Of a stretch of DNA of 64,000 bases, positions 1-19,879 are shown in pieces. Each line of letters begins with the position of its first letter. The first letter of the stretch is position 1. The position numbers and the translations under genes are program-made. Below the pieces are notes generated by a model. The model searched no databases. It saw only the letters and a program-made list of their open reading frames with translations, and was not told where the DNA came from. Source of the DNA: Brachyhypopomus gauderio (lineage: Eukaryota > Chordata > Actinopteri > Gymnotiformes > Hypopomidae); contig NC_135228.1 in assembly GCF_052324685.1 (NCBI RefSeq), positions 15,971,611 through 16,035,610 of the forward strand, in the 5' to 3' direction.

Positions 1-1602
1 TGCAGAGAGGCACACAGCCTGCTGGGAGTCCACATTTTGCCTCTCTGCTCTCCCAAATGCCCAAGTGACTTGTCACCACAATAGTTATCTAGTCCCATGT
101 CTTGCAAGGGTGCCCCCAGGAATTTTGGACCCCATGAAAACATATCACATTGGGCCCCACCACCTCATGATGTAATTATAACCCTCTGTGAAAGCTTTAA
201 ATCATGGGCATAATTGTTTTATCTGCTGGTTCAAACATTCTTTCTTTTTCTATAAGTGACTTGGCTTCTCTTGGCACTTTGTTACATTTTATCAAAATTC
301 TAATCAGTCAGTAACTTGTTACTTTCAAAATAAAAAAAATACTAACATGAATGAAAATGTACCTTCATTATTATTTTTTCAGCATTAATATTAATATAAA
401 TATTTAAATTAAATTAATATTTTTAATAATACTTTCAAAATAAATCACAATTACAAAAGCACTTTTATGAGTGCAATTTTACAAGGCAATTAACAGCTTC
501 ACTGAGGTTAAACAGCCATCATCATAACTGCAGGTGTGCAAAAACTAAAAACTATTTACATTGTGACCTGTAAAGGGCAACTGTGGTTAGGAGATGAAAC
601 TTGATAAGAAAGATCAAGCATCTTGACAGGATGGTTACCAAAATCATCCTCAAATGTTACCATCAGTCTCAGAAAAAACATGATGTTTGTCATCATCTTC
701 ACAAAGCTAGTATTTTTGCTGCTCAGGAAGCATTTGTGTTCAAGACTCCTTGTCAACTGTCAGGCTTGTGAGACAGAAGTGGTCTCACAGTCTCTCGCAG
801 GTAAATGGGTTTTAATAAAAATAGCAAAAATGCAATCCAAAGGTAAAGTAAAAAATAAAGCAGGTAAACCATGTAAACCAGGCAAACAAAACAGAGGAAA
901 CCAGGATAACTAGGCAGTGAGTCAAAACCAGAAAGTGTAACAAACATAACAGGGTAGACAAATGGCTTAGAAACACTAGAGACCTCTGAGCAAGACTTCA
1001 ACATGATAAGCATGACAAGCACAAATATAAAGAGAAATATTTGTGTACTCTTTGTTTATATACAAAAAGAAATCACAAAGAGATTGGACAACAGGTGAAT
1101 TCAATAGAGGGGGATTGGGAATGAATAGGAGGATTATGGGGAATGCAGTAAACCTGTGAGCGGCAGACATCATAACCACATCCAGATATGTTTAATGTGA
1201 AGAAAACCATAGGATGCTCTAATTCCACAGCCTGGTCTTCATTGGTTAGACATGGAGGTGCATCCATAATGGTATGGATAGATATCTCATTTGGGTCGCT
1301 TGGTTAATGATTATCCTTTATAGCACTGTCAAGCTCTCTCAATGGTCACAGAATATAATTTTGAGGTTGTTTTACAGTAGCAGGAGAACTCATGTTTTAT
1401 TACAAGCAATTGTAATAATTCAAATGTTAATTTGAATTAAGTGGTCAGTAGTCTAAACTAAATAGTCAGTTCACTGAGCATGTCTAAGTAGTATGTCTAA
1501 GTAGTAAAAGTAAGTAGGAAAGAATCAATTCAGGTACCAGACCTATACTGTAGCACTACTGGCATACCTAATGCTGGTGTTCTTGTTTTTGTGTTTTTGT
1601 AG
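1..1602. other. Upstream intron sequence of slc47a1
   Basis: AT-rich sequence without a recognisable exon. The first exon of the transporter gene visible in the window starts at 1603 after a TTTTTGTAG acceptor and begins in the middle of the protein, so the initiator exon most likely lies upstream of the window. Short ORFs here have no recognisable domain. I see nothing else supportable. Confidence 0.6.
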
Positions 1603-4600
1603 CTGGTTTCCCGTATCCTAAGCTTTCTTCAGCCGTTTGTCATCACCATATTTGTTGGTCACCTGGGGAATGCTGAACTGGCTGGATACGCACTGGCCTC
1701 TGCGGTAATGCCTAATTCTAACTCTTGTGTCCATCTCTAGCTATGGTTCCTAGTTATTCTAAAAAAATATGGTGACCTACATATTCTAAAGAAATGATGG
1801 GTATTGTATCTTACTGCATCTGAGAATATGACTTGTAAATGCTTTGCTTAATATATGATAAAAAAAACTATGACATGGGATTTGGGTTTCACTAGCACCA
1901 TCTACTGTTTGTGGCAGGAGTCCAGAAAATTTAAACAGCTTTTGGGGGGATAAATAACATAAACACTAACTGCCTAGCTCTGTTCTGAATTTATAAATAA
2001 TCAAGGAAGATCCCTAGCAGCAGAATATAGTCAAACACTTATCATTCTCCTCTGAGAATGGCAGCATTACCAATGGATTCACAAAGTTAGTCTTGTTGGT
2101 AATCATAATGTATTCAGAACTTTTCTACTGATGCCCCCAAGAAGCACCTGATGAAAATTCAATGCATGCATTTCAAGAAAGGACGGTGTCCGTGATAAGA
2201 GAAGTTAATGCCAAAGCAGTTCAATCTTATCTGTTTCCCTCCTAGACCATCAATATCACAACAGCTGCAACAGGATTTGGTCTGGCTTTAGCATGTGACA
2301 CCCTGGTGTCTCAGGTGAGTTCACCTAATTAACTGGAATAGTACTGATAGACAAAATGTAATAATTTTTCATTAGGGATAGGTACTGATAGGACTTTGCT
2401 GATTAACCCACTATGACAAAGCTAAAGGCAAATTAATATACACAGCATCTGTTACACAGAGGCCATTCAAAGTGATACACATAAAAGTTATATATTATTC
2501 ACTTCAGCAAGGGGTTTGAAAAAAGAAAAGAGGTTACATGAATAAATAAAAAATAAATAAAAACATTAAATACAAAACATAACATGAAAGAATTATATAA
2601 ATAAAACAAATTAGAAATAGATGTCACAACAAGCAATCTCAGTAAACCACGCAACTAAGAGATATGTTAAGTATATTAACCTGTGGCGGACGCATCTGTA
2701 GACATTCGGCAGTAAGAACCTGAAGCGTGTGGGGGAGATCATGCAGAGGAGCATCCTGGTTCTGCTGCTCTTCTGCCTGCCCTGCTGGGCTCTGCTCATC
2801 AACTCTGAGTCTGTTCTGTTGGCCATGCACCAGGAGCCCGAGGTGGCGAGGTGAGACACACCGGAGCGCACGCAGTCTCTATAGTGAACGACCTCATGAC
2901 CTTACGCTTATGACTATCACTCTTTAAGGAAAGCAACACCATTTCCTGTCATGTTATATATGAATTGATTATAGACTGACTAACCTGAGGCCAATCAAGT
3001 ACACGTAGTGACATTAACAGGGAAATATGCATCTTGTGTTTTATAGTGTAGTGGTTAAACCACGGTATACCTGTATGTTTGGTCTACTTTATATTATAAG
3101 ATAGATTTGTTTGAAAATTGAAAGTTTAGAAGAAATGTTTAATATTTAATGTTGGTTCCCACTATCATCATACATTTGGAATAATGTTTTGGCTTGGATT
3201 AATATGGAGATAGCTATGACTTACCATGTGAGTCTCTATATCTTAATTTAAAGTGTTTAAGGTGCAATATCTTGGTCTCACTGCTATATATGGATTCTAA
3301 ATATACAGTAGACTAATTAACACCACAATTCTCAGTAATATTTTCACAACATGGCTACATTCTGTTTGAAGCTTTGTTTAATGTTGAACTTATAAGGAAA
3401 TGTATTTTCTCAGTGAGTTGAAATAGATCAGAGAATATAAATTTTACTTTTAAGATGATCTTCAGTTCACCAATTGATGAATTCAGAAAAACAAATTCCC
3501 CAGTTCTCAATTATGTCAGCAGATTATAAAAGTAGATAAATCAAATGAAACTTAATAACTGAAATTATTTAACAATTTACTATTTTGCTAGTGATATGAC
3601 AAGTGAATAATGTTTGCTTCACCTGTATAATAGATAACATTAGATAACAATAGATAACATTCACACATAAAATATGAGGCCCATTTAAAACAGCTGCTTC
3701 CTTGTTTGATATGTAAGATCTTCCAGATCATCTTACCTATTTTTGAATCAAAATATATCACCAACACCAGATGTTGTAATCCCCCAGCTTGCAATGCTTC
3801 TCCATCATGCATGACTGCTAGCTTATTGCTATAATGTTTATGTCACATTACAGCCCTGATCCCCTCCCCTCGGACGTGTATTTATGTAGTCTGCATCTGT
3901 TCATGTCCATATATTTCCTTTGGGAGTGGTTCAATGTGCCTGCATTCATTCGTCTCTCTTGTGGTCAGTCTTGTCAATGAACATATTTAATGTGTGCTTA
4001 TGTGGAATTCGTCACTCGTCTTTTTCTGAGACGCACCAGTCTATATAAATTACTTAATGTCTAAGCTGTAGCATTTTTGGTGTTTTTTACCATTTTTGGT
4101 CAATGTTCTTTGTTGTTTTTCCTTTGTTGTAACAGCTTCCTGACAGTTACACATTCTTTCAGATGCTTTGAAAATGAGGCTTTTGTCTATTTTTTCTTTT
4201 GTGTGTCCTGACATTTTGTCAAGGGTGTTCTCTGTTTTTGTCAGTTCTCTATATTCTCTACTGAGTCATTGAATCTTTCTCCCTTTCACCCAGAATTGCA
4301 CAGCTGTATGTACTAGCATTTCTGCCAGCTGTACCTGTAAGTGTTATTATACTTCAGTATGCCTGTGTGTTAAACAAATTAAACAAATGTGTAACAAAGA
4401 TAATTACATTTGATAATATTTAGATTTCAACACCTGTGTAGTATGAAATTTTCAGGCTACATTACCTGGTAAAGGAATAACACCCCCCCCCCCTCCCCCC
4501 ATCTCTCCATATATGTCAGGCCATGTTTTTGCACCAGCTGCAGGTGTCATACCTTCAAAACCAGGTACGGTGATTTGGACTCTATACCCGCTGATGGGCC

Positions 4601-5755
4601 TAAGGGGAGGTGTGAGGGTTCTGGATGTGCTGTAATAGCCTGACTGCCTTTGTGCCTCAGGGGATCATTCTGCCTCAGATGTACACCGCCGCTGCAGCCA
4701 ACATACTGAATGTGGCCGTCAACTATGTCCTCATCTTCAGGATGGGATACGGCGTAATGTAGGAGTGCCTGCCTGTGTTGCCCCCACCTACTTGTGTGTG
4801 TTTCATATGATAGGCCAGTAATCTTTTTATTGTAGGAATTTTTGTTGTTGATTTTATAGTACTAATCACTGAACTTATTTTTCAAACATTTCTTATACTT
4901 TCATTAGTGAGCTGGTTCATAGATACCTTTCTTTCTACCTATAGATTTCATAGAAATTATTTTGAATTTATAGATTTTAGTATAAAATGCTGTAATAAAA
5001 TGCTTGCTGTATTTTTCTTCAGGGTTATGGGTCATTTATATTTATATGTGTGGTGGTGCTCTGTCATTTGTCTGTAATAAAGATCATTAAGATACTTGTT
5101 TGCTCAACATGCAGTTTCTGTGCATGTGTTTGTGCAGGGGCTCTGCTGTGGCCAATAGCATTGCACCGATCGCCATCTGTCTCTTGCTGTTTGGTTACAT
5201 ACGCTGGAAAAAGCTGCATGTCAAGACATGGGGTGGTGAGCAACCTGAACACATGCGTGCAAATATATATTTTTTTCGGAAATAATCACAAGAAACATCA
5301 TCATCATCATCATTATTATGCTAATCACGTAATCATGATCAATATTATGATAGCAGTCTTTATGTAAGCTCCGCAATTCAAAGTTCTCTCAAATGCAGAA
5401 TTTAGGAGCAATTTTGAAAAAAGACATTTCACTGATCAAATCACAACTCCAGATTTCTTTAACTAAGAGAAGTGTTCTAGGTGTAATGTTTTAAAAGAGT
5501 GGTTTGATGTTCCAGAGATAGACCATTCATATTAAAAGACAAAAAAATGATGCAAGATGTTTGGACCTAGCCTTACAGTGAAGTAGAACTGCAGTTTTAT
5601 GAATGAGTTCACAAAGTGCTTTGTCTCCCCCTACAGGCTGGTCCATCGCATCACTGCAGGAGTGGGACACCTTCTTGAAGCTAGCCATACCTAGCACACT
5701 AATGCTTTGTTTTGAGTGGTGGATCTATGAAATTGGAGGTTTCCTTGCAGGTAGG

Positions 5756-5791
<36 letters not shown>

Positions 5792-8700
5792 AAGATATAC
5801 TTCTGCATGAAACCTTCTAATTTCCTTTTGATTTTGGGATTTTTGTTTTATTTTTTCATTACAAGCTTGACAACATACATATTTAACATTAGTATATTGC
5901 TGCAAGTTGTAATGTTATTTTTTTCATCAGGATTGGTCATATATCACATTAACCCTTAACATTATGTCTAATCTGTATCAAGTCTGATGCTACTGCACCA
6001 CTTACAATACACTGTATTTTTAGAACTCAATAACCCTTTTATCTCTGTCAGTGGATCCCCTTGATCATCTCTTTGATGCAATTCTCCATTCAGCAAACGA
6101 ATCTCCACCCTCCTCCTTTCTCATTAATAGGCATGCTGGGAGAGGTGGACCTTGCTGCCCAGCACGTGTTGCTGGAGCTGGGCTCCATCACATACATGGT
6201 GAGCAGTGGGCTACACTTGACTTTGGCGCTCATTTACAGAGATGGTAGCATGGCCCTACCAGACACTGTGTCCAAGCTAATGAGACAGTAGGCAGGCTGG
6301 GGTATGATTTGGTGGTACAGAACAGAGGTCAGCAGTGAGAGAAGAAAGGGAACCGTTATGAGAGTTCTAGTGCTGTCACAGCGTAGGAGAAGCAAGGACA
6401 CTGAAGGCAAGATGAGGTCTGCCTTTCAAAAATGTTCTGTTTCATGTTTAAAAACATAGCCAACAATACACCTGGCTGTCAACATTTTCTGTCATGCCAG
6501 TGTCTTACAACAAAGGTAAGTGTTGTTTTGTTCTATTTGGCTCATAGTTTAGGCCAGATGCTAATAAATAGATCACAAGTATAAGAAAAGACTTTGGTTA
6601 GAAATGTGATGATATTGGGTCCATATGGTGTCTAAGTCACATGTGTCTATCCAGTTTCCTCTGGGTGTACATGCTGCTGCCTGTGTACGTGTAGGCAATG
6701 CATTGGGTGCAGGACACACCGCAGAAGCCCTTATCACCAGCAAAGTGACCCTCACACTCTCAGGTCAGAGAACCACGCGCATCCTACCATAACACAGACA
6801 TTGTTTACTAAACAAACACAAGCCACACTGGAAAATACAGCTGAATCATTGTAAACAGATTCTCCAGGACACTCTCCAGGACACATTTTGTAGCTATTTT
6901 TTGGTAACAACTTTGCATATTTTAATTTGCACGGTTTTGAGAATCTTTGACACAACAGGATGTTGTTTTCTCTAATTCAGGAGTACTGGCATTATTGCAG
7001 GGCATTGTGCTTGGTTCCACAAAATCAGTGTTGGGCAAAATCTTTACCAGTGATGTGTAAGTCAGACTTCAATGTATCAGAAGAGTAATTAGTATCGCAT
7101 TAGATTTTTTTTTTACAGTATTGATGTCATGTTAAGAAATTATTTAAGGAATCTGATACCTGATAATTATATTCATGTTAAAATGAAAGAATGATTAGCT
7201 CAAATTAGCTGAAATAAACTGTTCTCTGTTTTAACCCTACTTTAGGAGCATTGTTGATATTGTCTCAGAAAATTTGACATACTACGTTTTTCTACAGTTT
7301 TTCGATGCCCTTGTGGTAAGTTGTTAAAGTCACTTTTGGTCAAAATGATCAGAGTTAAAAACATCATAATACCAGACATCCCACCAAGCAACAACCCATT
7401 TCCAGGAGGTACCAGACTTGGAGCCCCAGATATTCTCCTTCAATTTGTAACGCCCAGTTACAAATCACAAGGAGGGGCTAGAACACGCACATGGCTAACA
7501 AAACAAAAACATACATGAGTGACAGCTGGGGGAGGGGCTAACCATGCCTAAACGTGACACAACTGCTGTCTTTTGCATGTCTTTTGCACAATTGCATGAA
7601 CCAAGCACATACTTTTACTAGCTAGATAATTCATTCAATTAGCTAGCTAGCAGTGTAAAGTTATTAACTAGACTGTTATTTAACTTCATACACAGTGATG
7701 ATGGTTGTTTTCTCTTGATTATTGAATCAAGATTATCATTAATCAAGTGTGTGTGTGTGTGCATCTTTCTGTCGTTCCCACTCTCAAAATACGTTCACTC
7801 TCAAGACAATATGCAGGATATTTCAGGGATTCTATAAATTGTGGGATTTCTATAAATTGTGGGAAACAGGGAGTCCCTAAAATGCAGGAGACTCCTGGAT
7901 CTTCTGGGAGAAGTGGGATGTCTGTAATACTGGAATTCTTGTTTGATAGTGTCATAACGATTATCTTTAGAGATTATCTCCAACTATAAGTCTTAACTGC
8001 TCTTTCTATAACATCCTAATGAATAAAAATCAGACATGTTTCAAAGTATTGTGGTTTTGCTTAACTCTCTAGTGTGTGAGTTCTGGGATTCTTCTGGGTG
8101 CAGGGAAGCAGAAGATAGCAGCCATATCCAACCTGATCTGTTACTACTGTATTGGACTCCCTCTTGGAATATCACTGATGTTTGCTGCAAAGCTTCGGAT
8201 TCTGGGTAACAACTACTCCATGTATTTCCATCACATTGTTTCTGACAAGTTTTGAGTGATCCTACATGATCATCCAAAAATAAGAACTAGTGGGACACCA
8301 AACAAGTGAGAACCACAGGATTCCAATTGAACTTTGTTTTTCACAAACATAAGGATCAACTGGAATTGTCAAAACTAACAATCAACAGTTAAGCTACCAA
8401 GTTAGGTAGCACGTGTGGATATAGTAGCTAGCAGTTAGCTGACAGTGAGCATGTTTCAAATAACAATTCAAAACAATTTAGGTTTCACCCGATTCCACTA
8501 AATATTATGAAGTCCTATTGCTGCCAGTGTTCTGCATGTTTGTATATGGCTTTACAAAAGTTATTTGAGTTGATTGTTTTTTTGTTTCCTTTGTACTCTT
8601 CAGGTCTAACACTTGGCCTCTTGGTCTGTGTCATCATCCATGCCTTCTTTTTCATTACACTCATCTTCAAACTCAACTGGAAAAAAGTTACAGAGCAGGT

Positions 8701-9381
8701 AGAGGCTAAGGCATAGGCCTTCTTTAGTTAGAAGCTTCTTTAGCTTCTTTACTGGAACCAAATCTGACATTACCTTCTATGTACAACAACGTTAGGCCCA
8801 GAAACGAGTTGGAAAGACCACAAAAGTGACATGTGTAGCTCAGAAGGCGCCGGCTGGAACACCACTCATTGACACACTGGTTCCTGAAGGACAGGACAGC
8901 GTGAAGCACATGAGTGAGGTAGGACCTGTGGTGAGTCGTAAACACTCAAATTGTGAACTTGGTGGCCACTTCCTGCTAATTTGCATTAAATCACTTCAGG
9001 CAAAAATTATTTGAGAATTCTTCTACTTTACAAGATTTAAATATTTAAAATATATATATATAAAAAATACATTTATTTGAACACAAACAGTGTTTCTTGT
9101 TTCCACCTTAGGGCCAGCTAGTGAATGATGGCTCTAAACTGGCTGAGGCTGAGGACAATCAGCCAGAGGGGGGCCGTCCCAAATCTCTGCTCTCCGTCCC
9201 CCAACTGGTGCTGAGGAGGGGACTGACACTACTGGTTGCAGTCTTGGTCCTGACTGCTGGGGTTCTGGTTCACCTCATCTGCCCCCATCCAGAGCCCTCA
9301 CACCAACTTAAGAGCAACCTCACCACGGAGGGGTGGAACTACAGCACCACTGGTCCCTTTACCACCACTACAGCCAGATAA
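1603..9381 (+). CDS. slc47a1: MATE-family multidrug and toxin extrusion protein (SLC47A1-like), 16 exons, 5' end missing
   Basis: This is a plasma-membrane H+/organic-cation antiporter of the MATE family, which in vertebrates exports cationic drugs and metabolites. Exons with consensus splice sites and matching phases are 1603-1704, 2246-2314, 2702-2850, 4294-4336, 4520-4564, 4661-4758, 5138-5235, 5637-5750, 6131-6198, 6655-6763, 6981-7056, 7246-7315, 8073-8205, 8604-8698, 8796-8918 and 9112-9381 (TAA at 9379). Together they encode 553 residues; vertebrate MATE1 is about 570 aa, so only the N-terminus is missing. Diagnostic stretches are GHLGNAELAGYALA, GFGLALACDTLVSQ, FEWWIYEIGGF (with the conserved intramembrane Glu), VRVGNALGAGHT and a final hydrophobic segment after LVLRRG typical of MATE1. 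There is no frame disruption. MATE2-type paralogues are hard to separate by eye, so the symbol is given at family level. Confidence 0.93.
5761..5788. repeat. (GT)n microsatellite
   Basis: About 14 GT units lie just inside the intron that follows the slc47a1 exon at 5637-5750, about 10 bp after its donor site. The position is close enough to the 5' splice site that length variation could matter, but nothing shows that it does. Confidence 0.9.
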
Positions 9382-9506
9382 TCTCAAGGATTTCAAACCT
9401 CTCACAATTACAAGGCTGCCTGTTCATCTGAAGTAATTTGCACTGTAGTAGTAGTCCAGCCAATTTTAAGGTTTACAAAACGCCTTGCCAGCAAATTAAA
9501 AATAAA
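9382..9506 (+). terminator. slc47a1 3' UTR with candidate polyadenylation signal
   Basis: An AATAAA hexamer lies at 9501-9506, about 120 bp after the slc47a1 stop codon, in AT-rich sequence with no competing ORF. It is the first good hexamer after the stop, so cleavage is expected shortly downstream. A longer 3' UTR cannot be excluded. Confidence 0.5.
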
Positions 9507-9879
9507 CTTCTTCATGCCTTTTCTGCTACCCATTACAAGTGCAAACAATAAGGCAGATGGTGACATTGTTCTAAATGATGCCTGAAAGTACATACACCAT
9601 CTTCTGTGGACCAGGGCATTGCCTGATGTAGCCTATATAGCAGGTCCTCAATGGCCCTCAGTGTTAAGCGAAGTAGCTAGATACATTTGTGAAGAAGAGA
9701 GATTTATTAAGTAGAGATCCATATTTGTTGTCTGTAATACATTCCATGGTTCAAGTGCCAACATGGGTAGAATGATGAGACATTATCACAATGAACAGAC
9801 AGATACACCAAAGACAATAAATAATCATAGACAGGACGAGAAACTATCAGGTAACAGTCTCAGCTAGGAACACTATATC

Positions 9880-11290
9880 TAAACGAGGACTAGACTAGAG
9901 CACAGAACTAACACGGGGAACCGAGGAACAAACTGGTGCACAGCACGAAACACATGTAGTAAAGCCACGAACAAACCCAACCTGAGCATAGAACACACAG
10001 GCAGTAAACCAGAGAACAACGACCAAAGCATAGAACATGCACATAGGGTCGATGGACATGATCAGTGATTACAAACGTATAACCAGGGCTGTATATACAT
10101 ATGACATAATGAGAACTAAACCAGACACAAGTGAGAACAATCACGAAAGGCGGAGAACTAAATGAAAGTGTGTGACAACTGAAATGGAAACAGCACGGGG
10201 AGAACAAAAACAATAAAATTACTGAGAGGTGGGGATGGGGCGGATGTGACAGAATCCCCCCACAAAGCCCCTGGGTACACAAGATCAACCATAAAACAAA
10301 AACCAAAATGACAGAAAGCTAACAAACAGAAACCCAGGAGCAGAGTACCGGACTGGAGAGGCCAGGCTAGGAAAACATGAGAAGAACCACAAGGATCAGG
10401 GGAAACGGAACAAGGAATGGGATGATGAAAGACCTGAGCAGGTGCAGTCAAACACTGAGAACTGCACCACAACATAGGGACTGAGATAGGGGTACGACGG
10501 GGTGTAGGAGAGGATGACAAGCGCTATTCTGTGATGAGGACCAAAAAATAGGATGGGCACAGTGACGAGATCCTCGCCGGAGATGGAATCCAAAGGCATG
10601 AGCTCATCCATGCTGGTGACCAGAGCCCACAGGGTGGAAGGACATGACAACACAACCCCCTCTGAGTGCCTCCCATTACGCAGACTCCCGTCTACACGCT
10701 GGTGCTTGAGAACACCCCGAGATCACTGCCGTGGGTTATCTGTGCATTCTGTCAAAATGGGAATCAGTTAATGTGAACAAACCGGACTAGAGCACATAAC
10801 ACAAACACAGGGAGCCAAAGGACGAACTGGACCGGAGCACAAAGCACACACGTAAACCGATGAACAAACCGCTCCAGAGTATAGAACACGGATGCAGTAA
10901 ACCAGAGAATAATGACCAAAGCATGAAACAAACATGCAGGGAGTCAATGAACAAATGACCAGTGATTACACACAGGGCGTGACAACTGAGAGCAATAACA
11001 ACATGACTGACAGGTGGGGGCGGGGACGATGTGACAGAACTCCCACCACTACACAAAACCAACCAGAAAACAAAAGCCAAACTGACAGAAAGCTAATGAA
11101 CAAGGTCAGGAACAGGAATCGGAACAGACACATGACAAGAAGAAACAAGACCTAAGAGAATGAAAATAACAACATGACTGACAGGTGGGGGTGGGGCAGA
11201 TGTGACAGAATCCCCCACGTGCCTTTCTGGGGTACACAAGAACAACCAGAAAACAAACACAAAAACCAAACCAACAGAAATCTCTTTTCA
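9880..11290. repeat. Intergenic repeat block with modules repeated in direct orientation
   Basis: Two stretches, about 9900-10070 and 10790-10965, are diverged direct copies. Both run through recurring phrases such as accggagcacaaagcacac, agtaaaccagagaa and gaccaaagcatagaac. A second module containing gacaggtggggg, gatgtgacagaa and aaccagaaaacaaa occurs near 10215, 11010 and 11178. The long ORFs on the minus strand are low-complexity Cys/Phe/Leu-rich readings of this purine-rich strand and are not genes. The family is not identified. Confidence 0.6.
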
Positions 11291-11838
11291 TCTGCTTATC
11301 CGGGTCCGGGTTGCGGGGGCAGTAGCCTAAGCAAAGAGGCCCAGGTTTCCCTCTCCCCAGCCACCTCTTCTAGCTCTTCTGGGGGGATACTGAGGTTCAC
11401 AGGACAGCCAAGGGATATAATCTCTCCAGCATATGTTACTGTTGTGACTGCTTTAATTAAAATTATCCCCTCTCCTGTCCTTCTCTGTCTCTCTCTGCAA
11501 GATGTGAAACTACACAACTACCCAACCCAGCAGTACTGAATGAATGAATTCATGGGTGTTTTCAATAAAACATTTTGATTGATTGATTGAGAATTTGTTA
11601 TCATTCAAACAGCACATCTGTGATTTATTTATGATGTTACAGTCTTCAATGCTATACTCTTATCCAATAGTTCTAATCCCGACTTTCCAACATTACCCTC
11701 TTTTCACTTACCTGATCTTAATTGCACATTGCCCTCAGCTGTGTTAAGCCTGGTTTACCTAAAGTCCTTCATACTCATGCTTACCGTAATTGCGATAATA
11801 ACTTCCCTCACTACATTTTAACACCTTTACGTTTACAG

Positions 11839-11954
11839 CAGGGGTGGCCAACCCGTCAGAGACCAAGAGCCACTTTTTTCTTTTTACTGTGTTACAGCAA
11901 AGAGCCACATCATACACATGGGCAAGCTTGAACATCACCCATCCCTTCGTCTCG

Positions 11955-12012
<58 letters not shown>

Positions 12013-12554
12013 TTCTCAGGCCTGAGGCCATGACTGAGGTGCCCTTGAGCAAGGCACCCAACTCTGCCTACTCTGTTAAAAACGTAACCTGTTCATCTTA
12101 ATATTTTTGTTTTGCTGTGCATTTTTTCGCTGCCATTTTGAGAGCAAACTTGACACAAATGGTTTATTGAAATTATCTCGTCCTGACTTGGAAGCGGTGT
12201 TTTCATCTCACGCATATGCGCGTTTGACGAAAATACCGGGATGAACGCAAGCTAAGCGAACAGCACATTAAAAAAACATGAAAACAAACTTCGATATAAA
12301 CATAATATGTGATATGCTTCAGGAGTTTGGCCCGGTTGGAGGAGGTGGGCCACGGCACGGCGAGGTGGCTCATGCATGTGTGCACGAACACTACGAGCTC
12401 TGAGCTCCGCGCAGCACGAAGATGTAGCAGTGTGTCGCCCTCAGAGCTGATGAGGTAACCGGGACACGGCACAGACCGTTAGTGCAGATGAGAGTGCGGA
12501 TCGGCTGGGGAGCCGCATGAAACCAGGCAAAGAGCCACAGGTTGGTCACTCCTG
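11839..12554. mobile_element. Non-autonomous hAT transposon with perfect 8-bp target-site duplication
   Basis: The element begins CAGGGGTGGCCAACC and ends GGTTGGTCACTCCTG, imperfect inverted termini of the hAT (Charlie-like) type. It is flanked by the identical 8-mer GTTTACAG at 11831-11838 and 12555-12562. Inside are a long CA microsatellite (11965-12010) and, immediately after it, a short piece (about 12011-12062) matching the body of the V-SINE found at 15739-15943. No transposase frame survives. The phrase 'aagagccac' appears near both ends, as is common in this group. Confidence 0.85.
11965..12010. repeat. (CA)n microsatellite inside hAT element
   Basis: About 23 CA units lie directly before a SINE-derived fragment within the hAT element. 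The abutting SINE fragment suggests that the microsatellite grew at the edge of a SINE copy. Confidence 0.9.
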
Positions 12555-13179
12555 GTTTACAGCACGATGTAGCAACACAGTAGATACCATTCACCAGTGG
12601 GATCAGAGCTAGTCAGAGTAACACGAAAAACATGAGCAAAGGTGCCAGATAGCCCACACCTCAGCCCCTCATGCAAGGAATTCACTCTTTCAGTCTTTGT
12701 GCTTCTCTCTCCATCACCCTCTCACTCTCAGAGATGACTCCTCAAGAGAGGCCCAGAGGACTCATGGGAGTTTGAGCAAGGCTGAACGTATGCTGACGGC
12801 CGCCTGGTCTGCCAGTCCTGACTCTCCTGAGACAAAATAAAGTAAGAATGTGTGCTTTTCATTTTTAAATATTTTTTTCCCTTGAATATTAGTCTTTTTA
12901 TTTATACCCCTGTGGCTCTATGTTGTCTCATCCTCTATCTTTGTGTCTCTATGCTTTGCAGTGTCTTTCAGCCCAGACTACTTGCCTCTCCACGCTTCTT
13001 CCTGTCTGGATTCTAGTCCATGACAGAGGTCATGACCTCTTTGACATCTTCCCCAACCCTTATCATCAGCAGAGATGAGCTGACAGTGCAGTGCCCTGTG
13101 TTTTCCTTCAGGTCCCCTACCTTCTGCATCCAGGAGCATGTCAGCACCTGTGGTGAGAATATAGGCTGGTGGAGGAGGG

Positions 13180-13180
<1 letters not shown>

Positions 13181-13255
<75 letters not shown>
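13181..13255. repeat. (TG)n microsatellite
   Basis: About 37 uninterrupted TG units lie about 0.75 kb upstream of the proposed first coding exon of trpc2. Translations of this tract (poly Cys-Val or His-Thr) are artefacts. Confidence 0.95.
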
Positions 13256-13256
<1 letters not shown>

Positions 13257-14009
13257 CTCTCATAAACTGGGTGGAAAGGTCTGTCGGTGTTGCAATGTTT
13301 TCCAGTGACAATATTTGGTATAATGGAGGGACTAGCTTATGTTGTGCAAGAAAAGCCTCCAATCATTGCACCTTTTATAAAAGTGGTTCAAAACGTATTT
13401 AACTACCTGTGTTATGTACACACATGTTGACAAAGCTGTAACATTGTAACAAACATTGTTATGGCTGTAAAAACATAATTATGATGTTTTAGCTGTTTGC
13501 CGTTCAAAATGTTTTGTTTACAGAAAAAATATACAAACTAAAGCCATACTGTTGTGTTTTCACGTAGTTGAATAAGGCTGATTTACATGGATGTTGTAGT
13601 TCCGTTGAGGTGGAAATGTAGAGAGGAATGATTTAGAATGGAAAGATGTGTGAAAAAACAAATGGAGATAAGTGAGGCCCTTAATGAGAATGAGATGTGA
13701 AACTGTCAGTGTTGCGTTTTTAATTGGCTGTGGCCTTCGGGGATTGTGAGCTGTTATTTGGTTCAGGAGGTAATTGGAGGTGAATTTACCCAGTCAGGCA
13801 TGTTGACTTGATCTTAACTCTGCTGGAGTTACCTCAACACACCACACCTGCAGTTATTTTGTTCCACTACAGAGTCTTCCAGGAATGGCTGGTTCTGTTT
13901 TACCTGGTGTTTGAAAACTGGTGGATCTTGGACATGTGGATTTACTGTTTTTTTTATTTTTAACAACTCTGTAATATTATTTTTGTTTCATTTTTTCCAG
14001 TATTTTGAC

Positions 14010-19879
<5,870 letters not shown>

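Noticed and set aside
5283..5367. Poly-His ORF end at 5050-5367
   Set aside because: It comes from a CAT repeat in an intron after the exon 5138-5235.
5603..5959. 118-aa ORF containing the slc47a1 exon at 5637-5750
   Set aside because: It is an exon read into flanking introns, including the GT microsatellite.
9908..11291. Several Cys/Phe/Leu-rich ORFs of 60-132 aa on the minus strand
   Set aside because: They are translations of a low-complexity repeat block with no start context, domains or splice evidence.
13020..13402. ORFs with (Cys-Val)n and (His-Thr)n
   Set aside because: They translate a TG microsatellite.
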